Part shown: positions 49,823 to 60,420 of the stretch, piece after piece
Layout of the letters: each line of letters begins with the position of its first letter
Position numbering within the stretch: the stretch's first letter is position 1
From: Hondaea fermentalgiana
Taxonomy: Eukaryota; Sar; Bigyra; Thraustochytrida; Thraustochytriidae
Direction of reading: 5' to 3'
Length of the DNA: 64,000 nt
NCBI GenBank assembly: GCA_014084085.1
Contig: NPFB01000134.1
Location: 13,271-77,270 of the forward strand
The notes under the pieces: model-generated
Seen by the model: the letters and a program-made list of their open reading frames with translations, nothing else
Told to the model about the DNA's origin: nothing
The model's database searches: none
Made by a program: the position numbers and the translations under genes

Positions 49823-52099
49823 ATGACGCGGAGGGGCGTCAAGCCGCTGCGGCTCTCGCTCGGGGCCGTCAGCGACGACGATGAGCCCGAGACGCAAGAC
49901 ACGACCGAGGCCAAGGCAGGGCCCAAAACTGCCGCGTCGAGACCCCGCATTGCCATCTCCACGGGCCTCCCGGGAACGACGGCGTCGTCGTCGTCGTCGT
50001 CGTCGTCGTCAGTGCCAGGAGCAGCGTCCCTTCGGACGAGGACACCAGGAGGCGCTCTCGAAGTAGATCTCCAGCAACTTCGTCAAACGGTGCAGGGAAG
50101 TCTCACCTCCAATATGCACGAGAACGCCATCTTCTTTGCGTCAAAGCTGGTCACGCTGTCGGGGGCCCAGCCCCGTGATGTCCTCCTTCTCGCGCAAGCG
50201 TACTATCGCGCCAAACAATATCGCCGCGCCGTCCATCTTATCCAGACCCACGGATTTCTGCAAACCCAGCAAGAAAATATGCAACCAGCCGGCGTCACGC
50301 GCATGGCCGCAGGGGGAGGCCTCGCGGCGAAATCGAACAGATCCGCGCACAGCAACCCTCTCGCCGCGCTCGCAGCAAAGCTGGCCGCCGACGACAATCG
50401 AGGCAATATCGCGGGCGGCCCCGGTGTCGGCACGCGGCGTCAATCCAACAATTCGCGATCCTCGGCGCCTCGCAAGTCGTCGCAAGATGTCCTCATTGAC
50501 GCAAACGTAGAGTTCATCGTCCTTGCCGTGCAGTGTCTTGTCGGAAGCGGCCAGCATGAGGAGGCGCAGAGCGTGCTGGAGCAGGTCTTGGGAGACATGA
50601 ATCTAGATCGTTTGCGAAGTCGTGCTAAGCGGGTCCTTGAAATGACGGCTGCAGGCGAGACCTCGACGGCTCCGCGCCCCGCGCAATCGACGCAAAAGGA
50701 CTCGCAGACAGGTCAACGGGGCACGGGTCAGGTCAATCCCATTGCCATGCTGTGTCTTTTGCGGGGACGCGTCTACGAGACCTTGGATAACCGTCCGCGC
50801 GCCTCGAAATGGTTCAAAGCCGCCCTCGTGTGCGACATTTACTGCTATGAAGCATTTGATGCCCTCGTCGACAGTCAGCTGCGCCCCGTAGAAGAGCGCC
50901 AGCTCATGAGCGAGTTGCATCGTTATCGCGCCTTTGAGGACGACGCTGCCTGGCTCTTTGCCGTGTACTCGAGTCGACTCAGTAAACACGACTTTAGTCA
51001 GCCCGTCGCCGCCCGCTTCAAACGTCTCGACAAGGTTGTTGCAGCGCCAGATCCCGTCACGCCCCTAGTTGATACGCGACGTCATAACCTTGGCAATGAC
51101 CTCGACTGCGCCGCAGACAGGGCCGAGTGCGTCTTCCAACAACACGACGCACTTGGAGCGTACCAGCTCACCTCCAAAATCCGCGCACAAGACCCCTTTC
51201 ACCTTCGTTGCATCAAGGTGCACCTGGCCGCGCTGGTTGAGCTCAAGCGCAAGAGCGAGCTCTTTCACACGGCGCATCAACTTGTCGACGCCTACCCGTC
51301 GCTTGCCGTTTCATGGTTCGCGGTGGCTTGCTATTATTACTGCATCGGCAAGTACGAGGCTGCGCGCCGCTTCTTTCACAAGGCGACGGCCATGGATCCA
51401 TCCATGGCCGAGGCGTGGATCGGATTTGGTCACGCCTTTGCCGCGCAGGATGAGTCTGATCAGGCCATGGCGGCTTATCGCACCTCCTCGCGACTTTTCG
51501 CAGGCTGTCATTTGCCCGTCCTCTGCACGGCCATCGAATATCTACGCACCAACAATGTGCCGCTTGCGGAGCAGTTTTGTCGTCAGGCAAAGTCCATGTG
51601 TGCGACCGATCCGCTGGTGTTTAATGAGCTTGGCGTCGTGCATTTTCGCCAGGGCCGTCTCAAAGAAGCCGTTGATTGCTTCAAGCAGGGCTTATCACTC
51701 TGCAAGTCGCAACCTGAGCGTCTCCGTCATGCTTGGGAGCCTGTCATGTTCAATCTCGGCCATGCATACCGTCGGATGCGTCGCTTTGATGATGCGATCC
51801 GCTACTATGAGGAAGCGCTCAGCTACAACCCGAAAGAAGCCTCCATTTACTCTGCGCTTGGCATCACCTACCATCTGCAAAATCGTCTCGACGACGCCAT
51901 TCAGAGCTACCATAGTGCGCTCGGCCTCAAGCCTGAGGATACCTTTGCAAGCGAAATGCTTGACAAGGCTCTCACGGAGGTGTACGCCTTGCCCGGCCAT
52001 GTTCCTGCCATCAGCTACGAAATTAAGCCGATTGAGGCCCCGCCTTCTTCGGACATGCGTCCAAGATCGAGACGCATGCCGCGTCCCATGGACATTTAG
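49823..52099 (+). CDS. CDC16: Anaphase-promoting complex subunit CDC16/APC6
   Basis: This TPR scaffold subunit of the APC/C ubiquitin ligase drives mitotic exit. The 758 residues begin with a disordered basic/acidic region and a poly-Ser run (about 53-62). TPRs start at NAIFFASKLVTLSG (about 100), and the central and C-terminal superhelix carries diagnostic CDC16 segments: SWFAVACYYYCIGKYEAARR, MAEAWIGFGHAFAAQDESDQA, EYLRTNNVPLAEQF, FNELGVVHFRQGRLKEAV and RRMRRFDDAIRYYEEAL. An insertion rich in Ser/Asn/Ala (about 160-230) interrupts the early TPRs. ATG 49823 is preferred as the first ATG with plausible downstream sequence; the upstream frame is GC-rich leader. Single exon. Confidence 0.93.
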   Translation: MTRRGVKPLRLSLGAVSDDDEPETQDTTEAKAGPKTAASRPRIAISTGLPGTTASSSSSSSSSVPGAASLRTRTPGGALEVDLQQLRQTVQGSLTSNMHENAIFFASKLVTLSGAQPRDVLLLAQAYYRAKQYRRAVHLIQTHGFLQTQQENMQPAGVTRMAAGGGLAAKSNRSAHSNPLAALAAKLAADDNRGNIAGGPGVGTRRQSNNSRSSAPRKSSQDVLIDANVEFIVLAVQCLVGSGQHEEAQSVLEQVLGDMNLDRLRSRAKRVLEMTAAGETSTAPRPAQSTQKDSQTGQRGTGQVNPIAMLCLLRGRVYETLDNRPRASKWFKAALVCDIYCYEAFDALVDSQLRPVEERQLMSELHRYRAFEDDAAWLFAVYSSRLSKHDFSQPVAARFKRLDKVVAAPDPVTPLVDTRRHNLGNDLDCAADRAECVFQQHDALGAYQLTSKIRAQDPFHLRCIKVHLAALVELKRKSELFHTAHQLVDAYPSLAVSWFAVACYYYCIGKYEAARRFFHKATAMDPSMAEAWIGFGHAFAAQDESDQAMAAYRTSSRLFAGCHLPVLCTAIEYLRTNNVPLAEQFCRQAKSMCATDPLVFNELGVVHFRQGRLKEAVDCFKQGLSLCKSQPERLRHAWEPVMFNLGHAYRRMRRFDDAIRYYEEALSYNPKEASIYSALGITYHLQNRLDDAIQSYHSALGLKPEDTFASEMLDKALTEVYALPGHVPAISYEIKPIEAPPSSDMRPRSRRMPRPMDI

Positions 52100-52296
52100 A
52101 AGAAAGGCTCCAATAACATAACTGTAACACCGCCCGCTTTTTTCTCTTGGCTTTTGGCTATGTCTTTTGCTCACTGTCGAATCAATGGGTTGGCCAACAC
52201 AGTTTCTACCGCACAATTAAACCGAGCGGGGAAGGAAATTTGGACAACGCCGCACATCATTTCATGTTTTGGAAAGTTTCTAGTCAACTCGTCAAT

Positions 52297-54015
52297 CTAC
52301 TTGTGCGGCTGCTCTACGATGTTGCCATCGTTCGTACCACAGATGTGGCCGACGCGACTGTGAAAGTTCGATGTTGCGGACCTTGCACGCGACCCAAAAG
52401 AACGCGCAATGTATGTGGGGGAGAGGACCTCTTTGCGTGCCGGTACTTTCGTCTTGGTGTCAACAGGGGCAAGAGAGTCTTTCTCCTGCTTTAGCTGTGT
52501 CGCCACCTCGGGAAGCGAGAGCGAGGCGGGGCGGTCCCAACGAGCCGCCATAGTGTTCTGGTCAAAGTAGTACACTCTACCGAATTCATCGACGGCCTCG
52601 ACCCAATCGACTTCGCCCTTGCGCCGTTCCTCCATAGCGAGAAGAACACTCTGGCGATCGAAGTCTGCAGGTTTCTTCCACACACTCTTCTTTGTTGACT
52701 CATTGTAGTAATACATGCGGCCTGTTTTTGAGTCCTTGATTTCGAGCCAGCGTGTATTGCCAGCGCTCTCGTCTTCTTTTAACTCCGCCTCCTTCTCCTT
52801 CTCCTCTTCCTCCTCCTCCTCGTCGTTCGTATCTTTTGCATTTTTTGTGATCATGCTTTCTTTCGATTGCAAACCCGTTATTGCCTCCGTCTTGAAAGTG
52901 CACCCATTCTTGTCTTGATGAGAGGCTGGAGTCGATTCTCGCACTTCGACGACAATATTCTTAGAGGTCTCGTCTTCAGCTTTCTTCACTGACGAGTCAG
53001 TGTCATTTGGGGAGCATTCAGCATCTCGAGAGTTCTCGCTCGCGCTATCGTGCATTCGAAACTCTTCGACTGTATGGTCGAGCATATTTTCGGCCTCTGG
53101 AGACGTCTCGCGCTCAACATCGTCTGTCGGCGAGTCTGTGGCAGAATCCTTTGCCTTCTCATCTGCTTTTTCAAGCATTTCCAGTCTCTCCGATGCACCG
53201 CTTTTTTCCGGATCGGTATCAGAAGATGACAACTCGCGCTCACGACTCACGTCTTCGCTGGAGGCGCTCGATGGTTCCACAGCAGGTGTTGCCGGCTCGT
53301 CAGATTCAATATTCTTGTTGCTCTCATCGACAGTCGAATCGTCGTCGACGAAATCATCTGCGTCGTCCATGTCAAAAGAATGTTCATTCGAAACGTGGTC
53401 GATAGAGTTCTCGACAATGCTGTCTTTGCAGGGAGGGGCAGACATCTCCGTCGTATCACAAGATAACTTCTTCTTCACATCGCAAGGCGGCTCCATCGCT
53501 TGCTTGGTCTCCGCATCTGGGACAAGCCCGGGGGTTCCTGGAGAAGAAGGCTCGATTGGGGCGAGGTCATCGTCGTTGGCCCGGGACCTGCGTCGTCTCG
53601 GTGAATGCAACAATTTCCTCTTGCGCAAGGAAAGCGGTGTGCTCGGACGGCTTGGTACCTCATCAGCATCATTGCTCTTGTCGGAGCTTTCGTCGTCCAG
53701 ACTGACGTCAACAAACTCGTCGCTGTCTTGCGCCTGATGCTGTTTGGCTTCGAATTCGACAATTTCATCACTTGTGCTCTGGGATGGCGAACTCGCTGTC
53801 GCTGCCGCGGTCGCTGCTGTTGTGGTTCTTGCTGCTACACGATCAGAGTTCTTTTGCAAAGCTGCAGGGTGCGCACGAGTCTCCGACTTTCCGTTTTCGC
53901 CTTGCCTGTGTTCCTTTTTGCCCCAGAACGCAAAGCAGCCGCAGCAAAGCGGCGCGACGTCCGCTTCAGCTTCTTCGCGCGCATCCGCGTTTGCGTTCGC
54001 GTCCATCTCCGTCAT
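52297..54015 (-). CDS. Tandem WW-domain protein, long disordered N-terminus
   Basis: This 572-residue protein has two WW domains near the C-terminus (about 420-447 and 466-494). WW1 reads RWLEIKDSKTGRMYYYN...VWKKP and WW2 reads DWVEAVDEFGRVYYFD...RWDRP. WW domains bind Pro-rich or phospho-Ser/Thr-Pro motifs. The rest is highly acidic, Ser/Asp/Glu-rich and disordered. A Cys cluster near the start (PLCCGCFAF) could be palmitoylated, and a basic patch (RKRKLLHSPRRRRSR) could act as an NLS. ATG 54015 (MTEMDANANADAREE) is chosen over the upstream frame start because sequence before it is Arg/Cys-rich and untypical. Function not assignable beyond scaffold or adaptor. It is convergent with CDC16. 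Confidence 0.75.
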   Translation of the reverse strand: MTEMDANANADAREEAEADVAPLCCGCFAFWGKKEHRQGENGKSETRAHPAALQKNSDRVAARTTTAATAAATASSPSQSTSDEIVEFEAKQHQAQDSDEFVDVSLDDESSDKSNDADEVPSRPSTPLSLRKRKLLHSPRRRRSRANDDDLAPIEPSSPGTPGLVPDAETKQAMEPPCDVKKKLSCDTTEMSAPPCKDSIVENSIDHVSNEHSFDMDDADDFVDDDSTVDESNKNIESDEPATPAVEPSSASSEDVSRERELSSSDTDPEKSGASERLEMLEKADEKAKDSATDSPTDDVERETSPEAENMLDHTVEEFRMHDSASENSRDAECSPNDTDSSVKKAEDETSKNIVVEVRESTPASHQDKNGCTFKTEAITGLQSKESMITKNAKDTNDEEEEEEEKEKEAELKEDESAGNTRWLEIKDSKTGRMYYYNESTKKSVWKKPADFDRQSVLLAMEERRKGEVDWVEAVDEFGRVYYFDQNTMAARWDRPASLSLPEVATQLKQEKDSLAPVDTKTKVPARKEVLSPTYIARSFGSRARSATSNFHSRVGHICGTNDGNIVEQPHK

Positions 54016-54535
54016 TTGCCTGGCGCGCTCCTTTCCTTCGGCGCGCCGCCGCCAGCTCAACTTTTTGCAAACTCTTCCAGCGCTTCGGCAATACTTTGGA
54101 TGGAGCCAGGCAAAAATAGATTGCTCGCATTCCGATACTTGCTCTTTTCTCGCAGTTGGCCACTTTTTGGAGCCGCGCGTGCCATCGATCGACTGTGAGA
54201 GCGCTCTCAACTACTTCATCCTTTTCCTCATTCAATAACCAATAGCTCTTTTTTTATGTGGGAGGGGTGTGTACTATCGTGGCTACAGAACTCCAGTACG
54301 TCAACGGACTAATTACTGCGTCGCGAGCATCGGGAAGCGGAGTTCTGCACGTGACAGACTGACCGAGGCAAGGAAGGCCCGCCCGCCTGCCTATTCATCT
54401 GCCTGCCTGTCTACAAGTGGGCTGAGACGTCTCTGAGTCGTATTGGCACGCAAGCGGCGGGCGACCGTTTGTTTGTCTGCCCAGAAACAGGACTTGGCGA
54501 ACCCGGGCAAAGGGCGCCCGCCCAGAGCGCGCGCA
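54016..54535. other. Divergent intergenic region WW / dynein-like
   Basis: 520 bases, no gene seen. It presumably holds both promoters. The frame of the dynein-like gene is open back to 54443, but no ATG precedes 54536 in it. Confidence 0.45.
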
Positions 54536-57500
54536 ATGGACGCCTTTGCGGCGAACAACGCCCAGCGCGCACGAGAAAAGTTGCTGCGAAGCATCCAAAG
54601 AACACGCGAGGAGGTGCTCGACTGGAAAGAGCAAGCGAGCCAGCAAAGCAGCAATCAAAAACGAGGATGGGCGAGTCAAATGGAAAGTAGTGCTGATGCC
54701 AAGGTAAATGCGCCCCCGCAAGGCGACGCCAGGCCACAGCGACCTCCGCGCCTCCCTGGCTCGCGAAAGCGGGATTCTCCGCGTCATGTGCGCATTAAAG
54801 CAGCTTTGCAAAAGATGGAACGCCGCGCCACAATACACAGGCCAGGCCAAGGAAACTTGCCAGACATGGACTCGCGCGTCGAAGATGCCACCGTTTTCCA
54901 ACTCCACCATGCCGTCGCACCAGAAGACGACAATCAGGATGAGAATGACACCGAGAACGACAGCTTTCAGATGGTAAAAGCCCATGTTTTGTGGTATACT
55001 GGAGGCGGCAAATCACAATGGCAGCCTTGCATCCTTCGCGACTTCATGGGTGACAAATACTTGGTCTCGAGGCCAGAAAAACCAGACGAATCGAGATGGG
55101 TCACTTGGACGCGAGTCTGGCGCAGCGACCAAGAACCGCTCACTGCGCACCAGACGCGCATGGTCAAACTCAGATGTGCCTTCGTGGCCTCTGTGAAACA
55201 CTTTATTACCGACGTTGGCGTTCCCAACGCCCTGTCCGCTTGCGGAAACGAGGCGTGTGACCCTCACGGCTCATTTCTGGGCGAAATTGTCGGCCCTATT
55301 ACGCCACAAATGACAACGCGACTTGTGCTCAAGGCAAAGCCTTTGCTCCGACCTTTTCGATCTGGCTTTCCCCGTCGCTATGGCGCAAGTATTAACTCAC
55401 CCACGTTGTGGCGCGGCCTTTTGGAAGAGGTGCATGATGCTTTTCTTCAAGCCCAGTACCTGGCCGGCGTTCGTTGGCGCTTGAAAAGCGGCGCTGATGA
55501 AACACACCCTGTCCACGACGAGAAAACGATATTCCAAGACAGGAAACAGAGCAAAGTGAAGCGTCTCGCGCGTATTTTCGAAAACAAGGCTTTTGTTGCT
55601 GATCCTGCTGCTCTTGCAGCCCTTGGTAAAATTCATAGAGCAAACTTAGACTTTGAGGAATCGACCGTCCTCTTTGATTTGAGCTTTGCAAAGGTCACTG
55701 CACCACTCTTTGAGTTCTCTGCAAAACAGGATACCTGGATCGACCGAGTTGGGCCGAAAACGCGCTCAAGCTGGATCGTCGCCATCTATGACGTGATTCT
55801 CCAGCACATTGCTCACAAGCCGAGATTTGCGCAGAACACGGGACCACATGGCGATTTGGCCCGTTTTCTCCGCTTAGTACAGCTCTCGATCCGCGAGACG
55901 CTCTCCCGCATCGTGGGCGACTCGCTTGAGGCGCTCGAACGAGTCTTTGTGGAGCAAGGCAATGAACTTTTTGCCATCGACATGCGGATGGAAAGATTGA
56001 CGCGTGCCGCGGCCATGCGCGCCGATCAGAGTACCAAGGAACGCTCCGTCGCCCGTAGGCGCTTGACGATGCTTTCAGACGACTGGATCACTATGGACTT
56101 TGTCAAAGCAGGGTATTCATCTTTCAGCAGTGACAATAGTGCCACGTCAGACGAAAAGCGCGAGACGACGAACGAAATTGACGCCGAGCACCTCAACGAG
56201 TCAGATCACTTCCAAGTTGATCTCTTTCCTCCGTGCAACGCTTGTATTGAGGCGGTCCAAATGTGCGTTAGACGTGCCGTTGGCGCAGTGCAAACCTTTC
56301 CACGAATCGATGCCCTTGTGCTCGATGACCCATACACACCGGAGAACGAAAAGTTAGACCTCGATTCGCTTTTGGCAGCTGAAAGAACCCCAAAAGAGGT
56401 GGCTCAGCGAATTTCGCAGTCGCTTGCGGTGAATGCCAACGCTTCGGAAAGCCATTGCCAGCGTCTGCAAAAGGTACTGCAACAGCGCGTGGACGACCTT
56501 GGGGCGCTCGAAAAGGCAAAAGCTCTCGAAGATCTCGGCAACGAACTCAAGACGAACCAAGAATTTGGGGCATTCATTTTGCACTTGCGCACTCTCAAGG
56601 ACAAGCTTAGGAGCGAAGCAGGCAAGGTTCGCAAGCTCTTTTTTGAGAACGTGCTTGCGAGCGTGCTTGAGCGCTGTGCTGATATTACCCACGACTATGA
56701 GGAGGCTCGCGCGCGATTGACGTTTGTCGCACGATCCTCGAAAGACCTTGAAGGCATCATGAAGGAGCTAACCTGCGTTCCGGGTGAGGTGGCCCGTCTT
56801 GAGGCCCTGGTAAGCGCCGAAGTTCGGCCGAGTTATATGCTCTTTGAACGAGAGAGGTTCGTGATGCGGAGCGATGATTGGGCTGCCTATTGGCGGGTGG
56901 CAGGCCTGCCTAAGAAGCTCGCTCTTCGCGCGGACCGTGTACGCGCTGACATCGCATCGCGCAAAAAGGATATTTGTACAGAATTGGAGGATGCCATTGC
57001 ACGTCATCGCAAGCGTCTCACAGAGTATGAACGCTTGGCAGCAATGATGAGCGCATACAACGATTTGAGGCGAACCGAAGAATATGCAATGAATGCAGGA
57101 CTGCTCGAAGAAAATGTCGTTGCCGCACATGAAAAGACAAAGGAGCTCGTCTCGCGCTGTGCTGCAGTGGGTCTGGAGGAGGCGGCGTCAGCTTTGCAGC
57201 AGTACTCGAGCTCGCTGCTCGAGCGCGTGGTTCCCGTGGCTGCATTGTGGACCGCTGCTGCAGATGTGAGCGAAATGCATGCAATGTGGCACCGGGGATC
57301 ACTGCTCAAGCTTGATGTAAACGACACAATTGAACGCGTGCGCTGCATCCAAGAGGGCATGCTTCCCCAAGTTGAGAACTTTGCCCCGCAAGTCGTGACA
57401 GATTTTCTGCAATCCCATATGCAAGAGATCCGCGACACTGAACAACTCGTGCGCGCTCTCACTTCCCGTGGCCTCCAGCACTATCATTGGGCTGACTTTG

Positions 57501-60202
57501 CAGAGAGGCATAAAATGCTCTTCTTTCAGCCTACATACGAGACTTCATTGGAAAAGGTCATCCGCAGCCATCCCGGCGTACTCGAGCACCTGGAGGATCT
57601 GATCGATATGGCAGAGGTGGCTTCCACGGAATTTCGCAACGAACAAATGCTCGACGACATGGAAACTCAACTGAAGCGGCTCGTTGACGATACTGATACC
57701 GAGGTCTGGCAGCTCGAGGTTCTCGTTGCAGAGCATCTTCTCAAGATCCGTGAAATGCGGAGCGATGCGCGCATCGAAAGCCTCTGGCCTCGCATGCGCG
57801 TTTGGGAAGATCGCGTTACTGCTAAGCTGGCCTCGGCTTCCGTACACGCCCAAGAGTGCCAACGTGCTCGGATGCAAGTTATTGCGTCTTGGAGACGACA
57901 CGAGCCACGCTTGTGCTTTCTCTCCGACGAGGATCTCTTCAAGTTTTTTCCGCCTCCGCGCCTTTGTGACTTGGTCGAGGACATTCTACATGATACGCGC
58001 ACATCGCCGCAACTACAAGACCCCTTTCGGGTTCTACATCTTCTCTACGCGTGGTATGCTTTGCCTGCTCTAATGCAAGGCAAACCGCAGCCTCAGAAGA
58101 AGCGGAATCTCTTTGCCCAAATCAACGCTTCAAAATCGATGGGCCAAGTCAGCAACGATGCAATCTCGGCCGACGATGCGAGCGCGACAGGATCGGGCCA
58201 CACCACCCACACCTTTTTCAACATCTTTAATGACGCCAACGAGCGGTTCTCGCTCAGTGCTCCGTGCTCTGCACTTTCTCTTGACGGCGTTGACCATTTT
58301 GTGGGCGCCATGGTCAAAGAAACGACGTTTAGCGCTTTACAACAGCTTCGTTCAATTGCTGAAGAGGCGCACGAGCCGAAAGAGGCTTCAAGTTCTCAGT
58401 CCTTCCATCTCGAAGAAATTTCGCCGACGAAAGCTCTCGCGTCGTGGATGTCCGGGTTCCCGAAGCAGATTCTTGTTCTTACACTGCGCATCATGCTCTC
58501 TGATCTATCATCTCGCGAAGTCGGGACGGACATTTCCATGGCTTGGCTCAAGAAAACGTTTGTGGCGGCGAAACAGGATCTCACTGCAAAGTTGGGTGTC
58601 TCCAGCAGCGAAGGGAAAGGTGACAAAAGAGAGATCATCGTGGCGGCAGAGACACTGGTTGCAATTATGCAAAATCACGAAGACATTTCCAAAAGCGACC
58701 CCGAGGCAGTCTTTCAGTTCGCGTACGATGAGTCGTGCGACAATGTGAAAATCACCTTTGAGGACTTTACACTGCACCATGGGTTCGAAGTTGCACGTGC
58801 GAGCTTGCCTCCGCTGCTCTACTTTCCTTCCATGCGTTGGCACTTTGCAGTGACGCGAGTCTTCCATCGTGCCAGCGAATCCATCCTTTTGGAAGACCAT
58901 ATGTGCGGACAAGTAGGGATTGTGGCACGTGAGCTGGGAAGACATTGCCGGGTTATTCCCTGCGAGTCACTTGAGGATCTCATGCGGGTCCAGCAGGGGG
59001 TTCGAAGAACAAAGTGGTGGACCATCCTGCAGGATCGCTGTAGCTGGGGCGGGCTCTTGAGCTTTTCGCCAGACCCGCGACATTTGGTGTTTGCCACAAG
59101 AAAGTCGCGCCTGCCACCGGCGCTCTCTGCCAAGCTCCGTCCGTGCGCGATCAATGTTAATGAGACAGTTCTCCAAGCGCAAGGTTTGCTTGCTCCATCG
59201 CAGAATGAAAAGTCAAACTTGGCGAAACAGCTCACGGCGAGCAGCCAAAAGGGAGCCGGAGCGCTGGCGAGCGATGGCAAGAAGATGGACGACCAGCTTG
59301 CATTATACATGACAGAGTTCTCTGACGCCCGAGATTGGGATCGCCAGATCAAGCGGTTTCTGCGGCGCGTCTCCAAGGACACCTGGGCAGGAGCTCCATC
59401 CCGGATTGTAATTCATGACGCACAGCGCGCTAACGGCGAGGTTCGAAACACAGAGTGCATGGATTTGATCTCACGATGGCAAGACAACTCTGTGGCCACG
59501 GATGTGGAATGGGTCTTTGTGAATCGGCACAGCGCTGCTCCTCCGCACATTGTAAACGCAAGTGACCTGCCGGATAAGGTTGAATGCTTGACCCTCGTTC
59601 TGCTTGCTGAAGATGAGACATATGCGGACAACGAAACATGTTCTTCGGAAAGGCGAGTACCGTGGATGTGGCAGGATGTGCTGCGGCCGCTCGTGCAAAT
59701 TCCAAACGACATGGCGCTTCAAGCAGCAAATGATCGTGGCAAGAGCGAGGCTCTCAAAGTTGTGTGTTTTGAGAACTCGGACGAGCTTGCCAGGATTGAG
59801 GAAGCTTTTCCCTGCGTACGCCGTGTGGCGGCGCGTGTTCGCGTCACCCCGTGGTGGCTTTCGCGTGAGAAAATTACAAAGCGCTCATCTAGTGAGGACA
59901 CTGGTCTCGTCGACGTTCTTGTGCAAGTCTTTTTAGAAAAGCTGCTGGGCGCAGGGACCGCGCCAGAGGAGTTCTTTAGGCTCGAAAAGCTTGTGCGAGA
60001 GGCTCTTCCGTCGCGACTTCGCGAAGCGACCGCGCAATGCGACGCGCTCACACAAGAGAAGATGAGCGAAGCCTCGCTCTCCAGCAAAGGCGGTGTCGAA
60101 GATGGGGCTTTGGCGCAAGCCTTGCAGAGGTTGGTAAATTTGCCTCGGCAGGTCGCCTTGGAGGCCTGCGAAACAATTATTAGTGAACGCAAGTCGACCT
60201 AA
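54536..60202 (+). CDS. Motorless dynein heavy chain-like protein with degenerate AAA1
   Basis: This 1888-residue single-exon protein resembles the tail, linker and first AAA module of dynein heavy chains, and then stops. Supporting segments: EPRLCFLSDEDLFKFF (about 1123; dynein linkers have PRFYFLSNDDLLEIL), ASWMSGFPKQILVLTLRIML (about 1301; dyneins have a W..PxQ..L...I block), and a degenerate AAA1 around 1440-1560. There, LGRHCRVIPCESLEDLMRV matches the dynein KALGxxCVVFNCSDGLDY stretch, and LPPALSAKLRPCAINV matches LPDNLKALFRPVAMMV. The Walker A GKT is replaced (CGQVGIVAREL) and the Walker B DE is lost (TILQDRCSWG), so it cannot be a motor. The remaining ~330 residues are unassigned. N-terminal 900 residues are largely helical. 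ATG 54536 (MDAFAANNAQ) is used. Confidence 0.65.
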   Translation: MDAFAANNAQRAREKLLRSIQRTREEVLDWKEQASQQSSNQKRGWASQMESSADAKVNAPPQGDARPQRPPRLPGSRKRDSPRHVRIKAALQKMERRATIHRPGQGNLPDMDSRVEDATVFQLHHAVAPEDDNQDENDTENDSFQMVKAHVLWYTGGGKSQWQPCILRDFMGDKYLVSRPEKPDESRWVTWTRVWRSDQEPLTAHQTRMVKLRCAFVASVKHFITDVGVPNALSACGNEACDPHGSFLGEIVGPITPQMTTRLVLKAKPLLRPFRSGFPRRYGASINSPTLWRGLLEEVHDAFLQAQYLAGVRWRLKSGADETHPVHDEKTIFQDRKQSKVKRLARIFENKAFVADPAALAALGKIHRANLDFEESTVLFDLSFAKVTAPLFEFSAKQDTWIDRVGPKTRSSWIVAIYDVILQHIAHKPRFAQNTGPHGDLARFLRLVQLSIRETLSRIVGDSLEALERVFVEQGNELFAIDMRMERLTRAAAMRADQSTKERSVARRRLTMLSDDWITMDFVKAGYSSFSSDNSATSDEKRETTNEIDAEHLNESDHFQVDLFPPCNACIEAVQMCVRRAVGAVQTFPRIDALVLDDPYTPENEKLDLDSLLAAERTPKEVAQRISQSLAVNANASESHCQRLQKVLQQRVDDLGALEKAKALEDLGNELKTNQEFGAFILHLRTLKDKLRSEAGKVRKLFFENVLASVLERCADITHDYEEARARLTFVARSSKDLEGIMKELTCVPGEVARLEALVSAEVRPSYMLFERERFVMRSDDWAAYWRVAGLPKKLALRADRVRADIASRKKDICTELEDAIARHRKRLTEYERLAAMMSAYNDLRRTEEYAMNAGLLEENVVAAHEKTKELVSRCAAVGLEEAASALQQYSSSLLERVVPVAALWTAAADVSEMHAMWHRGSLLKLDVNDTIERVRCIQEGMLPQVENFAPQVVTDFLQSHMQEIRDTEQLVRALTSRGLQHYHWADFAERHKMLFFQPTYETSLEKVIRSHPGVLEHLEDLIDMAEVASTEFRNEQMLDDMETQLKRLVDDTDTEVWQLEVLVAEHLLKIREMRSDARIESLWPRMRVWEDRVTAKLASASVHAQECQRARMQVIASWRRHEPRLCFLSDEDLFKFFPPPRLCDLVEDILHDTRTSPQLQDPFRVLHLLYAWYALPALMQGKPQPQKKRNLFAQINASKSMGQVSNDAISADDASATGSGHTTHTFFNIFNDANERFSLSAPCSALSLDGVDHFVGAMVKETTFSALQQLRSIAEEAHEPKEASSSQSFHLEEISPTKALASWMSGFPKQILVLTLRIMLSDLSSREVGTDISMAWLKKTFVAAKQDLTAKLGVSSSEGKGDKREIIVAAETLVAIMQNHEDISKSDPEAVFQFAYDESCDNVKITFEDFTLHHGFEVARASLPPLLYFPSMRWHFAVTRVFHRASESILLEDHMCGQVGIVARELGRHCRVIPCESLEDLMRVQQGVRRTKWWTILQDRCSWGGLLSFSPDPRHLVFATRKSRLPPALSAKLRPCAINVNETVLQAQGLLAPSQNEKSNLAKQLTASSQKGAGALASDGKKMDDQLALYMTEFSDARDWDRQIKRFLRRVSKDTWAGAPSRIVIHDAQRANGEVRNTECMDLISRWQDNSVATDVEWVFVNRHSAAPPHIVNASDLPDKVECLTLVLLAEDETYADNETCSSERRVPWMWQDVLRPLVQIPNDMALQAANDRGKSEALKVVCFENSDELARIEEAFPCVRRVAARVRVTPWWLSREKITKRSSSEDTGLVDVLVQVFLEKLLGAGTAPEEFFRLEKLVREALPSRLREATAQCDALTQEKMSEASLSSKGGVEDGALAQALQRLVNLPRQVALEACETIISERKST

Positions 60203-60420
60203 GTAGACTTGCAGAGACGAGACAGCACCTTGGCCCCTTGACCCACTCATTATAACGAGGACCTTGTGCCAGAGACTATTTATACATACCTTGGAGGTGT
60301 CCTCGCTCAGGCAATTGTACAAAATTCTTAGCAAAACAAGTAACTATGCGTATATAATGATTCCTTTGTGTGTGTGTTTCCTTTCGATCTCAGATGCAGC
60401 GTTTCTCAAGCATTCAATTT

